A stretch of 64,000 nucleotides of DNA from Brachypodius melanocephalos (Eukaryota; Chordata; Aves; Passeriformes; Pycnonotidae). Of the stretch, positions 53,901 through 61,141 are shown piece after piece. The first letter of the stretch is position 1. Each line of letters begins with the position of its first letter. The position numbers and the translations under genes are program-made. The notes below the pieces were generated by a model, which did no database searches, was not told where the DNA came from, and saw nothing but the letters and a program-made list of their open reading frames with translations. The stretch lies in contig VZSR01002420.1 of the NCBI GenBank assembly GCA_013398615.1, positions 211,613-275,612 of the forward strand, written 5' to 3'.

Positions 53901-56387
53901 CCTATCTGTGCTTTTGGATGTGCAAGTGTTTTGTCTGCCATACCAGGGACTCGGTAAGTTTAGTCAACATCACAGACACATCTCTTGGACCACAGCCTAT
54001 TTTCAGGCTCACTAAAGAGGAATCAAGCATACTTCCAGAAATTAAGAACACTATTGTGTTCACCTGTAAATACCCAAATTCCCTTCAACTTAATTAACTT
54101 CCTGCATAAGCAAAACAGCATTCCTGTGCACCCAGCCATACAAGAACTAGTATGTTCTACATAAAGTGACACAGCACCTATCAGCTCTCATGGAAGCAGA
54201 AAGCAAACCCACATGGACTGGAAGGTGCCAAAGAGATACTTTAGCATTCACTGTAATATTGCTCATTTCTTCGTTACGTCTGGGCAATCTTCAAGTAATT
54301 TCTTTAAATCACAGCAGTTTTAGCATGGTAAGATAGATACTGTAGAAAGCTACCCAAAGAGCTTTTGCTGGGTGAGGAATACCATAATAGCCAAGTATTC
54401 AGGCTCCCAGTGTTGAGATTCCAGCAGGGGTTCACCAAAGAATGATACTACAAATAGAAATTGGTCTATGATATCAGACAGACCCATTCTTGGGCATGAT
54501 TTTTATGCTTCTGCACCTAACTATGGAGGTTTACAAGAAATGAAGTGACTGACAGGGTTGTCCAGGCATCACAAGCAAGACTGAACAGGACTTAAAACAA
54601 ACCAAAAGGAAGGCAGGAAACAGTGAGGAACAAAACCCAAGAATTACCTGTGCAATTACTTTTCTCCCGCCCTTTACTCTTTTCAAGATAATGCACAGAT
54701 CTATAAAAGCAGTGCAAAACTTTTCTTGGAGGGCAATTAAGGATTTATCTTTTGTGGGTCTAATCACCTGCACATTTTCATTTGCTGCAAACTAAAAAAG
54801 AGCCTGACGTATACACTGCTATCTAATCTTGGATTAGAAACAAACAAACAATCCTCAACCTCTTTTACAATGCATTTTCTGGGGCAAAGTCAAATTCTTC
54901 TCTTGCTGATCAAGGGAGGTATTTTCCAAGGAGCACTGCATCCTGGCTATGAGGAGTGCTTCTAGAAATTCAGTAAGCAAATGGCTTGAAGTCTTGAAGA
55001 ATCTCAGTCACAGGTAAAACAAGATAGAACAATGAAACTCCAAAATTCAACACTGCCTCCTGCTCTGAGCAGGTCAGTAGGACATGTTGATATCAGCTCT
55101 GCTCACAGAGCAGGCATTTAAAAAGGGACTGTGGCTGTTTCAGCTCTGCCAGAGAGCTAGTACGAGTGCTGCTGCAATGCTCTGATGCTACCAATATTTG
55201 TCTGGACAAGCACATGGTAAGGAACTAACAGCGAAGTGGAGCTGTGCAGCCAGGAATTTGACTTCCCAGCTGTAGGAACACACACAACATAACCCAAGTC
55301 AGTTACGTTACAGGAGGCCCCCTGAAAGGCCTAAATACAAAATGGATGGTGCAATAAGAAAAGCTGCCATCATATTTTCACAATTTCGCATTTTCTTCTC
55401 TTCTCTTGTGAATGCCAGAGGGTCCCTGAGATAAAGGGTCCATACACGTGTTCAAAAATTTTCTGTTTATGTCAAAACATGAGCTGCTTGAGTGGAGTCC
55501 AAGTTCACTGCCCCACAACATCAATTGCACATACATGCCTTCATCTTTCAGTGCTCAACTTTTGCTTCTCTCCTCAACAAGTGTCACATGAAGTGACATT
55601 TCCACACATACCACAGGGAACAGCTCCACACACTGTACCTTTCTCTCACAACACTGCCTACCTGTGTGAGGAGGAGAATGTGGCACAGCTCTTCATATCC
55701 AGTGAAGGGTCTGATAAGTCCAACTCAAATATTTCTAGAGAAGCACTTGTACTGAAGGTTGCATCCAGCTGCTGGGCTGATGTACCTGTGAGGAAGCATG
55801 TCTAGCAGTGAGAAAGCCATGACACACACAGCAGTAACTGCAAATGCAGCACAAGAAGGGGAACAAAAACATCATCCTTTCAAAAATGATCCCGAATGGG
55901 GTCAGGCTTCTCTTCCTGTTACTTGTAGTCCCACACAACTTTCCACCCCACGGCTCTCCCTTTGGTTGTTTCTTAATGAGTATGAGCAGGAAAAGCTTTG
56001 GGCAAGGACCTCTCCCTGATGATGCACAGAACACAATCAAAGGTACAAAGGAGTCACAAGTGACTAGTGCTTAGGATTGGTGTCACCTTTCCCTGGCAAA
56101 AGGAGGAGAATGCTTGCTGTCATTTGTAGAATGCAAAGCATGTTTTTATCAGCACAATGCAAGAACTCCACTCAAAACCCCACAACACACACCCCACTCT
56201 AGCCCTCAGGACACAGAGTAATTCCTACAGCTTTCAATAATGGCCCCTTCATGGCAGCCACTGCACACAGCCCGAGGTCTAGTAGCACATGCTTCCCAAA
56301 AAACTCACCTGTGGCTAGGTAAATGGGGTGCTGCTGGGCAGGGCTCCATGCCTGCATGGCAGTACGGTCTATTTCCTTCAGCTTCAT
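17786..56387 (-). CDS. SEC31A: SEC31A, COPII outer-coat scaffold (whole gene, 27 coding exons)
   Basis: SEC31A pairs with SEC13 to form the outer cage of COPII vesicles at ER exit sites and boosts SAR1 GTP hydrolysis by SEC23. The spliced protein matches the family from end to end: start MKLKEIDRT, stop ...TQANKLGV. Order: WD40 propeller (about residues 1-340), SEC13-binding insertion and linker (350-480), alpha-solenoid (480-800), proline-rich region (800-1110) with ALG-2 site and the WN active fragment, C-terminal helical domain (1110-1265). Exons (high to low): 56309-56387, 55662-55785, 53313-53511, 52140-52235, 50435-50575, 49304-49446, 48248-48347, 46856-47017, 46498-46650, 44837-45073, 44173-44247, 42078-42128, 41205-41282, 38965-39040, 38166-38344, 36510-36636, 36215-36360, 34400-34573, 33685-33858, 31039-31131, 30247-30376, 28915-29271, 23731-23789, 21539-21811, 21029-21148, 18828-18899, 17786-17965. 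All junction phases agree and the total, 3798 bases, is divisible by three. Introns hold no further gene I can see. Confidence 0.98.
18828..18899 (-). CDS. SEC31A: SEC31A exon 27
   Basis: 24 codons, residues 1183-1206, QTKRKLDDANKRLEFLYDKL then REQT. Donor GTAAGT. Confidence 0.97.
21029..21148 (-). CDS. SEC31A: SEC31A exon 26
   Basis: 40 codons, residues 1143-1182, HVQALPTEKITKKPIPEEHL to SASDP. It begins the C-terminal helical domain. Donor GTAGGT. Confidence 0.96.
21539..21811 (-). CDS. SEC31A: SEC31A exon 25 (proline-rich)
   Basis: 91 codons, residues 1052-1142. It starts VPDNFLPPVPITSPIMNPLA and ends EGAPGAPIGNAIQ; last part of the SEC23-binding proline-rich region. Donor GTAATG. Confidence 0.96.
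23731..23789 (-). CDS. SEC31A: SEC31A exon 24 (SAR1/SEC23 active fragment)
   Basis: 59 bases encoding PQNGWNDPPTLNRAAKKKK. The WN pair is the known part of SEC31 that inserts into the SAR1-SEC23 interface and speeds GTP hydrolysis. It is preserved. Donor GTACCA. Confidence 0.96.
23790..28914 (-). other. SEC31A: SEC31A intron 23 (longest, 5.1 kb)
   Basis: The largest SEC31A intron. It is AT-rich, with oligo-A and oligo-T runs, and contains no exon-like frame matching SEC31A, no recognised transposon and no RNA gene that I can see. Confidence 0.7.
28915..29271 (-). CDS. SEC31A: SEC31A exon 23 (proline-rich)
   Basis: 357 bases, residues 913-1031. It reads YQATQQYSSGTGGPALYQPQ and ends LPASQRTG. 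It is the disordered proline-rich region that reaches SEC23. The donor GTCTGC is weak after a good CAG, but the phase and the next exon require it. Confidence 0.95.
30247..30376 (-). CDS. SEC31A: SEC31A exon 22 (ALG-2 binding site)
   Basis: Residues 870-912. It starts GENPPPPGFIMPGAVG; the PPPPGF core is the known docking motif for the calcium sensor ALG-2 (PDCD6), which stabilises SEC31A at ER exit sites. The following 30 residues, rich in P, Q and Y, differ strongly from mammals. Donor GTGAGT after a split codon. Confidence 0.95.
31039..31131 (-). CDS. SEC31A: SEC31A exon 21 (in-frame cassette exon)
   Basis: 93 bases, phase 0 at both ends, encoding VRIAPTVTTWSNKTPTALPS then HPPAGCPSDTQ. 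It matches an alternatively spliced SEC31A segment I recall from mammals, where the short isoform joins exon 20 straight to the GENPPPPG exon. Acceptor TTCAG, donor GTATAA. The bird sequence is nearly unchanged from mammals, which implies selection on the long isoform. Confidence 0.9.
33685..33858 (-). CDS. SEC31A: SEC31A exon 20
   Basis: 58 codons, residues 781-838, PNIVQLRDRLCRAQGELPVG to QAPAQQYYQQ. It is the transition from solenoid to proline-rich region. Donor GTGAAT, phase 0. Confidence 0.96.
34400..34573 (-). CDS. SEC31A: SEC31A exon 19
   Basis: 58 codons, residues 723-780, DLIEKVVILRKAVQLTQAVD to FLPANTNQ; end of the solenoid. Donor GTATGG. Confidence 0.97.
36215..36360 (-). CDS. 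SEC31A: SEC31A exon 18
   Basis: Residues 674-722, DLLGSRLENEGDSILQTQAC, then LCYICAGNVDKLVACWTK; solenoid helices. Donor GTTGGT, phase 0. Confidence 0.97.
36510..36636 (-). CDS. SEC31A: SEC31A exon 17
   Basis: Residues 632-673, LITAVVTKNWKEIVQSCDLQ, then NWREALAAVLTYARPDEF; solenoid helices. Ends in a split aspartate codon. Only 149 bases of intron separate it from exon 18. Confidence 0.97.
38166..38344 (-). CDS. SEC31A: SEC31A exon 16
   Basis: Residues 572-631, DVDGLITQALLTGNFESAVD, then LCLHDNRMADAIILAIAGGQ and the end KITR. It is strongly conserved alpha-solenoid (ACE1-like) sequence. Donor GTATGT. Confidence 0.97.
38965..39040 (-). CDS. SEC31A: SEC31A exon 15
   Basis: Residues 547-571, TLKDHKKETEDLGSAKTTFN then ISVSG, followed by a split aspartate codon. 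The TFNISVSG end matches the family; the first part is diverged. Donor GTACAA. Confidence 0.93.
39200..39665 (+). mobile_element. Degraded avian ERVL-type solo LTR in SEC31A intron 14
   Basis: From TGTGCCAGTTTGGGC onward the sequence follows an LTR type I know from songbird genomes: GGAAACAGTGTTGATAA, GCTGAGCAGCACTTGCACAG, AAGGCCTTTTCT, GGACAGCTGACCCCAGGGAT, then a TATA-like region (TATAAAGCTGG) near 39467 and a late TTTATCTCA. The proposed ends are TG...CA with imperfect 5-bp flanks (CCCTG left, TCCTG right). No internal retroviral genes are present, so it is a solo LTR. It is antisense to SEC31A. The right end is less certain than the left. Confidence 0.75.
41205..41282 (-). CDS. SEC31A: SEC31A exon 14 (acidic loop)
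   Basis: 26 codons, phase 0 at both ends. It starts SPAESDGSVPNEGDEG and ends TTEEQFLGE; human has a comparable acidic stretch ending EEQLLGE. The acceptor is chosen as CTGAAG at 41283-41288. A nearby CAG could shift the start by a few codons. Confidence 0.88.
42078..42128 (-). CDS. SEC31A: SEC31A exon 13 (short, symmetrical)
   Basis: 17 codons in phase 0 at both ends, ITSALNKEGLADGVLGE. It lies in a fast-evolving loop of the solenoid where mammals also differ in length. Both this exon and the next end in the same DNA, CTTGGGAGAG, before their donors. Skipping it would keep the frame. Confidence 0.9.
42569..42615. other. Assembly gap (47 N) in SEC31A intron 12
   Basis: 47 N between exon 12 and exon 13 of SEC31A. 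The size suggests an estimated gap, unlike the two 100-N placeholders. No coding sequence appears to be lost, because flanking exons join in phase. Confidence 0.97.
44173..44247 (-). CDS. SEC31A: SEC31A exon 12
   Basis: 25 codons, residues 479-503, VNFEEDSRVKYLELLGYRKD then DLRKK. Donor GTAAAT. Confidence 0.96.
44320..44374. repeat. Short imperfect tandem repeat
   Basis: The unit TGACTGAGTAGACTGAATG occurs at 44356-44374, with one mismatch at 44331-44349 and a truncated copy at 44320-44330. It lies just right of SEC31A exon 12, in intron 11. Confidence 0.85.
44837..45073 (-). CDS. SEC31A: SEC31A exon 11
   Basis: 79 codons, residues 400-478: FGGKLVTFEN, a short EQQQQH glutamine run, then SQVVTEKEFLARSNQLQEAV. 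This is the blade insertion completing the SEC13 propeller and the start of the helical solenoid. The glutamine run is a length-variable site compared with human SEC31A. Confidence 0.97.
46498..46650 (-). CDS. SEC31A: SEC31A exon 10
   Basis: 51 codons, residues 349-399, LSSSFGNLDPFGTGQPLPPL, ending PPKWIRRPMGASFS. This is the linker and first strand of the region that contacts SEC13. The intron to exon 9 is only 205 bases. Confidence 0.97.
46856..47017 (-). CDS. SEC31A: SEC31A exon 9
   Basis: 54 codons, residues 295-348, VLYELPTNTQWCFDIQWCPR onward to GGSTDGLRQKQVDQ; last full propeller blade. Donor GTGTTG. Confidence 0.97.
48248..48347 (-). CDS. SEC31A: SEC31A exon 8
   Basis: Residues 261-294, GILAIAWSMADPELLLSCGK then DAKILCSNPNTGE; WD40 blade. 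The exon must stop at GAG before GTATTG; reading on gives a non-homologous tail. Confidence 0.96.
49304..49446 (-). CDS. SEC31A: SEC31A exon 7
   Basis: Residues 214-261, MHCSGLAWHPEVATQMVLAS then EDDRLPVIQMWDLRFAS; WD40 blade. Ends with a split arginine codon (AG/G). Donor GTATGA. Confidence 0.97.
50435..50575 (-). CDS. SEC31A: SEC31A exon 6
   Basis: 47 codons, residues 167-213, WD40 blade with ASASPSGRATVWDLRKNEP. It begins PLEDISCIAWNRQVQHI and ends at DHNNR. Donor GTGAGT. Confidence 0.97.
52140..52235 (-). CDS. SEC31A: SEC31A exon 5
   Basis: 32 codons, residues 135-166: TNLVASGANESEIYIWDLNN then FATPMTPGAKTQ. It carries a classic WD40 'IYIWDL' strand. Donor GTACCA. Confidence 0.97.
53313..53511 (-). 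CDS. SEC31A: SEC31A exon 4
   Basis: Residues 68-134. It starts YHKLIWGP, includes SGVLIAGGENGNVILYD and ends HTGPVRALDVNMFQ. These are WD40 blades; ends in phase 0 with donor GTTGGT. Confidence 0.97.
55662..55785 (-). CDS. SEC31A: SEC31A exon 3
   Basis: Residues 27-68, including TSAQQLDATFSTSASLEIF and a DPSLDMKSCATF segment; first propeller blade. Acceptor CAG at 55786-55788, donor GTAGGC. Confidence 0.96.
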
Positions 56388-56391
56388 TTTG
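56309..56391 (-). CDS. SEC31A: SEC31A exon 2 (start codon)
   Basis: ATG is at 56385-56387 with A at position -3. The acceptor (TTTTCAG) lies 4 bases upstream of the start and the donor is GTGAGT. It encodes residues 1-26, MKLKEIDRTAMQAWSPAQQH and six more. An in-frame ATG further upstream (56406-56408) would be intronic and was not used. Confidence 0.97.
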
Positions 56392-56944
56392 CTGAAAAGT
56401 AAGACCAAGAAAGGTGATGCTTAAATGGTGCATGGGGAGACTGCATTGCCGCGGATCCAGGAGCGGCATTAGGACTTGGCAGGAGCAGCCAGAGGGACTG
56501 TTTTCCTGAAGACATCCCACAGACAGACAACCAAGCCATCCTCTCCAGAGAACACCCAGAGGGCGGGAGGAGCAATTCTCCACTGGCAGAGTAACATTGA
56601 CACGTAGAGGAAACTGACGGGTGCTGAACATAACACAGGAAAACGTGGGCAAAGCTTCAACAGCTGTGAAAAGCCCTCTCCTCACAGCACCAAGGCATCG
56701 AGCACCCTACAGCAGCTTTTCTACCTTAACCCACGAAACAAACCCAGCCCAGGAAGACCTTCCCCAGACCCTTCCGCCGAACATCCTCGGCGCTCAATTC
56801 TGGGTCCTATTTCAGCCCCCTCAGGCTCCCCCCGCCTCGGGTGCACCCCGCCAGGCCAGCGGGACCGCCACCCTCGCCCCGTTTCCGACAGGAACAGGAG
56901 GAAAATAGTTGTAAACCAGAGGCTTTCGCCGTCCCTGCCCTCAC

Positions 56945-57200
56945 CTCGGCGTCCCCGGCGCTCACCCGTCCCCAGACCGCTCCAACGTGGCAGCCCCGGC
57001 ACCGCCTCCCGGCCGCCACCGCCTTCCGGGCGCGCCCCGCAGCTTCCGGGCGGCGGCAGCGGGGCCGCGCCTTCCCGGCACGGGGAGCAGCGGGAAGCGG
57101 CGGGGGTGCTGGTGGTGGTGGGAAGGTGTATATGGGGATGTGCAGCAGCCTCCTTCCGTGCGTGTCCTCCGTGTCCCTCGGGGCGGGAGCAGCCATCGGC
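56945..57200 (-). other. SEC31A: SEC31A exon 1 (non-coding, approximate)
   Basis: The coding start lies 4 bases into exon 2, so an upstream non-coding exon is needed. Two good minus-strand donors exist in the CpG island: GTGAGG (exon end 56945) and GTGAGC (exon end 56966). The transcription start is not resolvable from sequence. Confidence 0.45.
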
Positions 57201-57754
57201 CCTGGGGAAAAGGGAGACTGGTTAGGGGCGCCGAGACTGAGGGGAGCTGAGGCGCAGCGCCGGCAGCGCGGAGGCCGCGGTGCCGCCTGTCCTCAGCTCA
57301 AGGGCAGTAATCATGGCATGCTCATGATGTGAACAGCAGTGAGGATCATCACGGGACAGGGGCCACCCCAGAGCGGGGGAACAGCCCAAGGGAGCTCAGC
57401 TGGCTTCTACAGCCGAGGGCGGCAGCCCCGGACCCACCTCCTCACGGCAGCCGGGGCACAGCTCCGCTGCCGCCGCCCGCCGCCGCTGGGCTCCGCGGCC
57501 ACTCGGCGGGCAGACGCCGCGTGCGAAGCGGGCGCTGCGCGGGCCGCATGGCGCGCCTCAGCGGGCGCACAGCGAGAGACGGGTGGCGCTGCCGGCCCCG
57601 CTATAAATAGGGGCTGGAGGCGCGGCTCCCATTGGCGCTGAGGATCGCCCCTCGCCACTGGCTGCGCCCGCCACCGCCACCGCTCCCGGTTGGCTCGGTC
57701 CGCTCCCGGTCCCGCCGCCGCCACCGCGCCGCCGCACCCAATGGGGCCGCGGTC

Positions 57755-57854
57755 NNNNNNNNNNNNNNNNNNNNNNNNNNNNNNNNNNNNNNNNNNNNNN
57801 NNNNNNNNNNNNNNNNNNNNNNNNNNNNNNNNNNNNNNNNNNNNNNNNNNNNNN
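57755..57854. other. THAP9: Assembly gap (100 N) likely hiding THAP9 THAP-domain exons
   Basis: A placeholder gap of unknown true length. The exon that begins 15 bases to its right starts after the THAP domain, and no THAP-domain coding sequence (C2CH zinc module) is visible between SEC31A exon 1 and the gap. Confidence 0.9.
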
Positions 57855-57869
57855 TTCCTTCCCCCGCAG

Positions 57870-58152
57870 GAGCCGCCGGGCGCCGGCCGCAGGAGGAGCA
57901 GGACCCCCGGCCGAGCGCTGAAGCAGCCGCTGCCCAGTCCCCCCGCCGGGGACCACAACTACAGCCTGCAGAGACAGCGGGCGGCCGAGCCGCCGCCGGA
58001 AGCCCCGCAGCACCAGCAGCAGCCGCCGGCCGCCGCCGGGAGATGCGGCCTCGCGCCTCGGCGCAGGACCGTGCCGAGCATCCTCAGGGAGCTGGTGGAG
58101 AAGCGGCAACTTTCTGAGGAAATCGTGAGTTTGCTGCAGGCGCAGTTTTCAG
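57870..58152 (+). CDS. THAP9: THAP9 exon following the THAP domain
   Basis: An acceptor TTCCTTCCCCCGCAG sits directly after the gap. The exon reads EPPGAG..., then GRALKQPLPSPP, GDHNYSLQRQ, a low-complexity Q/P/A stretch, and TVPSILRELVEKRQLSEEIV to AQFS with a split aspartate codon before GTACTG. This covers the coiled-coil region. The GC-rich low-complexity part is longer in P and A than in mammals. Confidence 0.9.
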
Positions 58153-61141
58153 GTACTGCTGGGGACGCTTGGTGAGGCAGAGTGCACTCCCTCGCCCCGG
58201 TTTCATGTCTTTGCTTAACCCATGCCGAGGAAGAGGCGAGGCACAGTGGTATCATTGCTGAGCCCTGCACTTACCGCCAGACTTCAGGACGGAGTGGTTC
58301 CAGTGGTCACGATGTTGCCTTGTATTCTGCCGTGCATTTGTGTCATGCGTCCCTCTGTTTCCAGCCATTTATTTGTTTCACTAAAGGTGACCTGTGATTT
58401 CTTAAGCAGATTTGCCTCGAGAGTTGCACAGCTGGAAACAGATGGCAGACTACTCTCCAGAAATGAGACAATTTGTTTGTCTTCTCCATCTCTACCATAT
58501 TAAGGCCTATGATCACCTACGGAAGATTCTTCCCCTCCCTCACCCTTACAGCCTGACAAAGCAAGTTTTTATTTATTCATTCATTCAGAATGTATTCAGA
58601 ATGTACACAAGTACTCATGTAGAAATAGGTGTAACAGATCTGTCCTTAAGGTGCATGGTCAGTACTTTCCTTGGCTTCCCATCCCTAGGGTGGGAGAAAA
58701 GAAACTCAGACTATGCATGAAGGAAAGCAGGGCTGCTTTCTTTGCCCTGCAAGTCTCAGCCTGCTCTGCAGCTCTGGGCATGGCTGACCATGTCCTAAGT
58801 GTTGCACTATTGTGCAGCATTCGTTGCTGAAGTTTGGAAAAGACCAGGCAGGACAGGTCCAGGGTCAGCATGCAAGAATTCTCTTTATTCAAATTTCTGA
58901 CTCCATCTTATATACACTGTACATAAGTGGCCAGTTACTGGCCAGAGGCATGTCACCCCACCATTTGGATTGGAGAACATCCCCATCACTCAAATGCTTC
59001 TCTCATTGCAAAAGAACATTTATTTATTTTCATGAAAAGTGTGAGAACTCTCTCTGAGTTCTAAAAATATCATAATGCTTTAGCTAAAATATCAGAAGGC
59101 AAGTTTTTACATGCAAAAGCAGGGTGACACTAAGTGGTAAAAAGTGCTGCCTGTTGCTTCAGCTTTTCCCGAATCATGTCTCCTAATCACATCCTCCTTT
59201 TCTTTCCCCAGCTGGCTATCTAATAACAAGGCTGCTGCAGGCTTCAGCAGTGACATTTTTCTCCAGCTTCAGGAAAAGGTGGAGAAAGGGGATCAGGGCT
59301 ACCGCCACTGCGCTGTGCTGGTACAGGACATGTCCCTGCAGAAGCAGCAGGAGTGGGACCCACAGACCAAGCGGCTGTCGGGTTTTGTTGACTTGGGAGC
59401 AGGCATCCTTGATGCTGACGAAGCTCCGCTGGCGTCGGAAGCGATAATCCTCATGGCAGTGGGCATCTGGAGCCCTTGGACAGCTCCCCTTGGCTATTTC
59501 TTGGTGAGCAGCACCTCCGGCTGCTTCCTCGCTCAGCTCCTTCGTCAGACCATCAATAAGCTGAACAACATTGGGATTGTGGTCCTGGCTGTGACATCGA
59601 GTGCCTCTGCTCATGGTGCTGAGACTGCCAGAGCTCTGGGGATCAAGATAGATCCCAGAAGGATTCAGTGCACTTTCCAGCATCCACCCGGTTCTGCTCA
59701 CAGCATCGCATACTTCTTTGACGTTTGCCATGCCCTCCTGCTGATAAGGAATGCTCTGCAGTGCTTCCAGAAGGTAGAGTGGCTCGGTGACACCGTGTGG
59801 TGGCAGCACATGGTGGAGCTGGCAGCTTTGCGGGAGCAGAGGGTGTCGGAGCTGTGCAGTCCTGAGTCAGGCAGGGCTGGGAGTAAAGGGAGTTATCACC
59901 TGAAGGTCAACCTTGCTACCCTGCTGTTCAGCGAGGGTGTTGCTGAGGCACTGGAGCACCTCCAGAAGCTGGGCCTGGCCTCATTTCAGAACTGCAGCAG
60001 GACTGTCAAGTTTGTGCGTCTAATGAGCTCTCTGTGCGATGTATTTTATGGCAGAGGTCCCTATGGAAAGGAGCCTTTGCTAGCTGGAAATGACACCAAA
60101 ATAAGCAACCTCTTTGATGAGGCCAAGAGCTGCTTTGTGAACTTAACAGACTCTGTGGGGAGATCCATTATTAAGAGCAGACGCAAACTGGGATTTCTGA
60201 GCTTCTTGCTCAATGCTGAAAGCCTTAAGTGGCTTTCCTCCAACTACACATGTCCCGAAGGCACTCCTTCCCACCACCTCCACATACATGCCTTCAGCCT
60301 GGACCCTCTGGAGCATTTTCTCAGGGCCCTGCAGCAAGCCTGCGGCAGCAGTGACAGGCCCACCTGCTCTGTGTTCCAGGCTGCTTACCACAAACTGCTG
60401 GCCAGCTGCAGCCTGGCACCCAGCTCACCACACAGCAGTGGCAATGCCAGCCCCTGGGACATCTCCCTGTCTCAGAGGAGAGCTCTGACTCTGGGCAGCA
60501 TTCGTGCTCAGTATCACCCAGCTCCTGGGAGGACTCTGGCCCCGGAGTACCCCTACAGTGCAGGGCTGCTTTTGCCCAGCTCTGCCCTGAGCAATGCGCT
60601 GACAGATCTGTCACTGTACACACAGAGCCTCACCTGCACTGCTGGCTGGGTGGCTGAGCAGTTGGCCTTGGACTTGCAATGTGAGGCTTGTCTTGCTTCT
60701 CTGTTTGAGGCAGATGAGAGCAGGCTAAGATGCAGGTCAGTGCTCTACATAAAAAAATTAGGTGGCATGAGTCTGCCCTCCGCCAGTGTGCATCACATAA
60801 CAAGCATTTCAGAACAAGTCCTAAACCTATATGGCAAGGTAGGAAGTGCCAGCAACAATAGCAAGCTGTGGTATTTGTCTCTAGAACAGAAAGTCTTCCA
60901 GGAGCTTCTGGGAGAAAGCCCCCTCTTTCCCACCCTCACATACCATCTATTGGATGAGCAGCTGAGCATCAACAACCACTACACAGTCTTAGTAAAGGAA
61001 ATAACACGGTGTTACTTAAACATAAGAACAAACCCTGCCCAACACCTGAATGTGAAATACTCCTGCGGAAGGCACAAACCGAAGAGGCTGAAGGGAAAGT
61101 ATTTGTTTCAATCACCACTGAGTAGCTGTCAGTCAAGCTAA
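57870..61141 (+). CDS. THAP9: THAP9, domesticated P-element-like transposase (5' part missing)
   Basis: THAP9 is a single-copy vertebrate relative of the Drosophila P-element transposase; the human protein can cut and mobilise P elements. Three exons are visible: 57870-58152, 58410-58560, 59212-61141, encoding about 787 residues that align with human THAP9 from about residue 95 to the C-terminus. Conserved blocks include ALKQPLP, DHNYSL, GFVDLGAG, LDADEAPLASE, TFQHP and KLGFLSFLLNAESLKWL. Aligned with human THAP9 from memory, acidic residues 304 (GFVD), 519 (LCDVF) and 613 (DPLEHF) are kept, but 374 is Ser (VTSSASAHG against human VTSDATAHS). The N-terminal THAP zinc domain is not in the readable sequence. 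No frameshift or internal stop is present. Position between SEC31A (head to head) and LIN54 is the conserved location. Confidence 0.97.
58410..58560 (+). CDS. THAP9: THAP9 penultimate exon, with GC donor
   Basis: The acceptor is TTAAGCAG. The exon reads DLPRELHSWKQMADYSPEMR, then QFVCLLHLYHIKAYDHLRKI, LPLPHPYSLT and a split codon AA. The following bases are GCAAGT, a canonical GC-type donor. Joining to the next exon gives SLTNWLSNNK, the same length as the human stretch there; no GT donor keeps the frame and length. Confidence 0.88.
58800..59129 (-). mobile_element. Solo LTR of an endogenous retrovirus in THAP9 intron
   Basis: 330 bp bounded by TG...CA ends (+ strand TGTTGCAC at left, GGGTGACA at right) and flanked by a perfect 5-bp duplication CTAAG (58795-58799 and 59130-59134). 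Read on the minus strand it begins TGTCACCC, has a TATA-like box (TATATAAG) near 58907-58914, an AATAAA about 24 bases further on, and ends GCAACA: the layout of a retroviral LTR in reverse to THAP9. No viral genes are present. Confidence 0.8.
59212..61141 (+). CDS. THAP9: THAP9 last exon (catalytic RNase H-like and GTP-binding region)
   Basis: The acceptor is TTTCCCCAG ending at 59211; the stop TAA is at 61139-61141. It encodes 642 residues starting WLSNNKAAAGFSSDIFLQLQ. The frame stays open upstream to an ATG at 59144, but those codons are intron. This single large exon carries the whole transposase core, as in human. The C-terminal 40 residues (from NIRTNPAQHLN) are shorter than in human THAP9. 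Confidence 0.95.

Larger units (their letters stand above)
56880..58150. promoter_or_regulatory. SEC31A-THAP9 bidirectional CpG-island promoter
   Basis: A dense CpG island separates the divergent genes. Motifs seen: two ETS/GABP-type CTTCCGGG sites (57023-57030, 57043-57050), TATAAATA on the + strand (57602-57609), CCAAT boxes on the minus strand (57631-57635) and + strand (57738-57742), and an ACGTGGCA core (56985-56992) like the XBP1 unfolded-protein-response element. GABP sites are known to be common in bidirectional promoters. COPII genes are known XBP1 targets. The middle is interrupted by a 100-N gap. Confidence 0.75.

Noticed and set aside
56400..56408. Alternative SEC31A start giving MVLLFSK before MKLKE
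   Set aside because: Those codons cross the TTTTCAG acceptor and are intronic; the family starts at MKLKE.
57329..57754. GC-rich open frames upstream of the gap as THAP9 exon 1
   Set aside because: None shows the Cys/His spacing or conserved residues of a THAP domain; high GC alone keeps these frames open.
59144..59211. Upstream ATG extending the THAP9 last-exon frame
   Set aside because: The codons before 59212 include the pyrimidine tract and AG of the acceptor; the homology starts at WLS, so this is intron.
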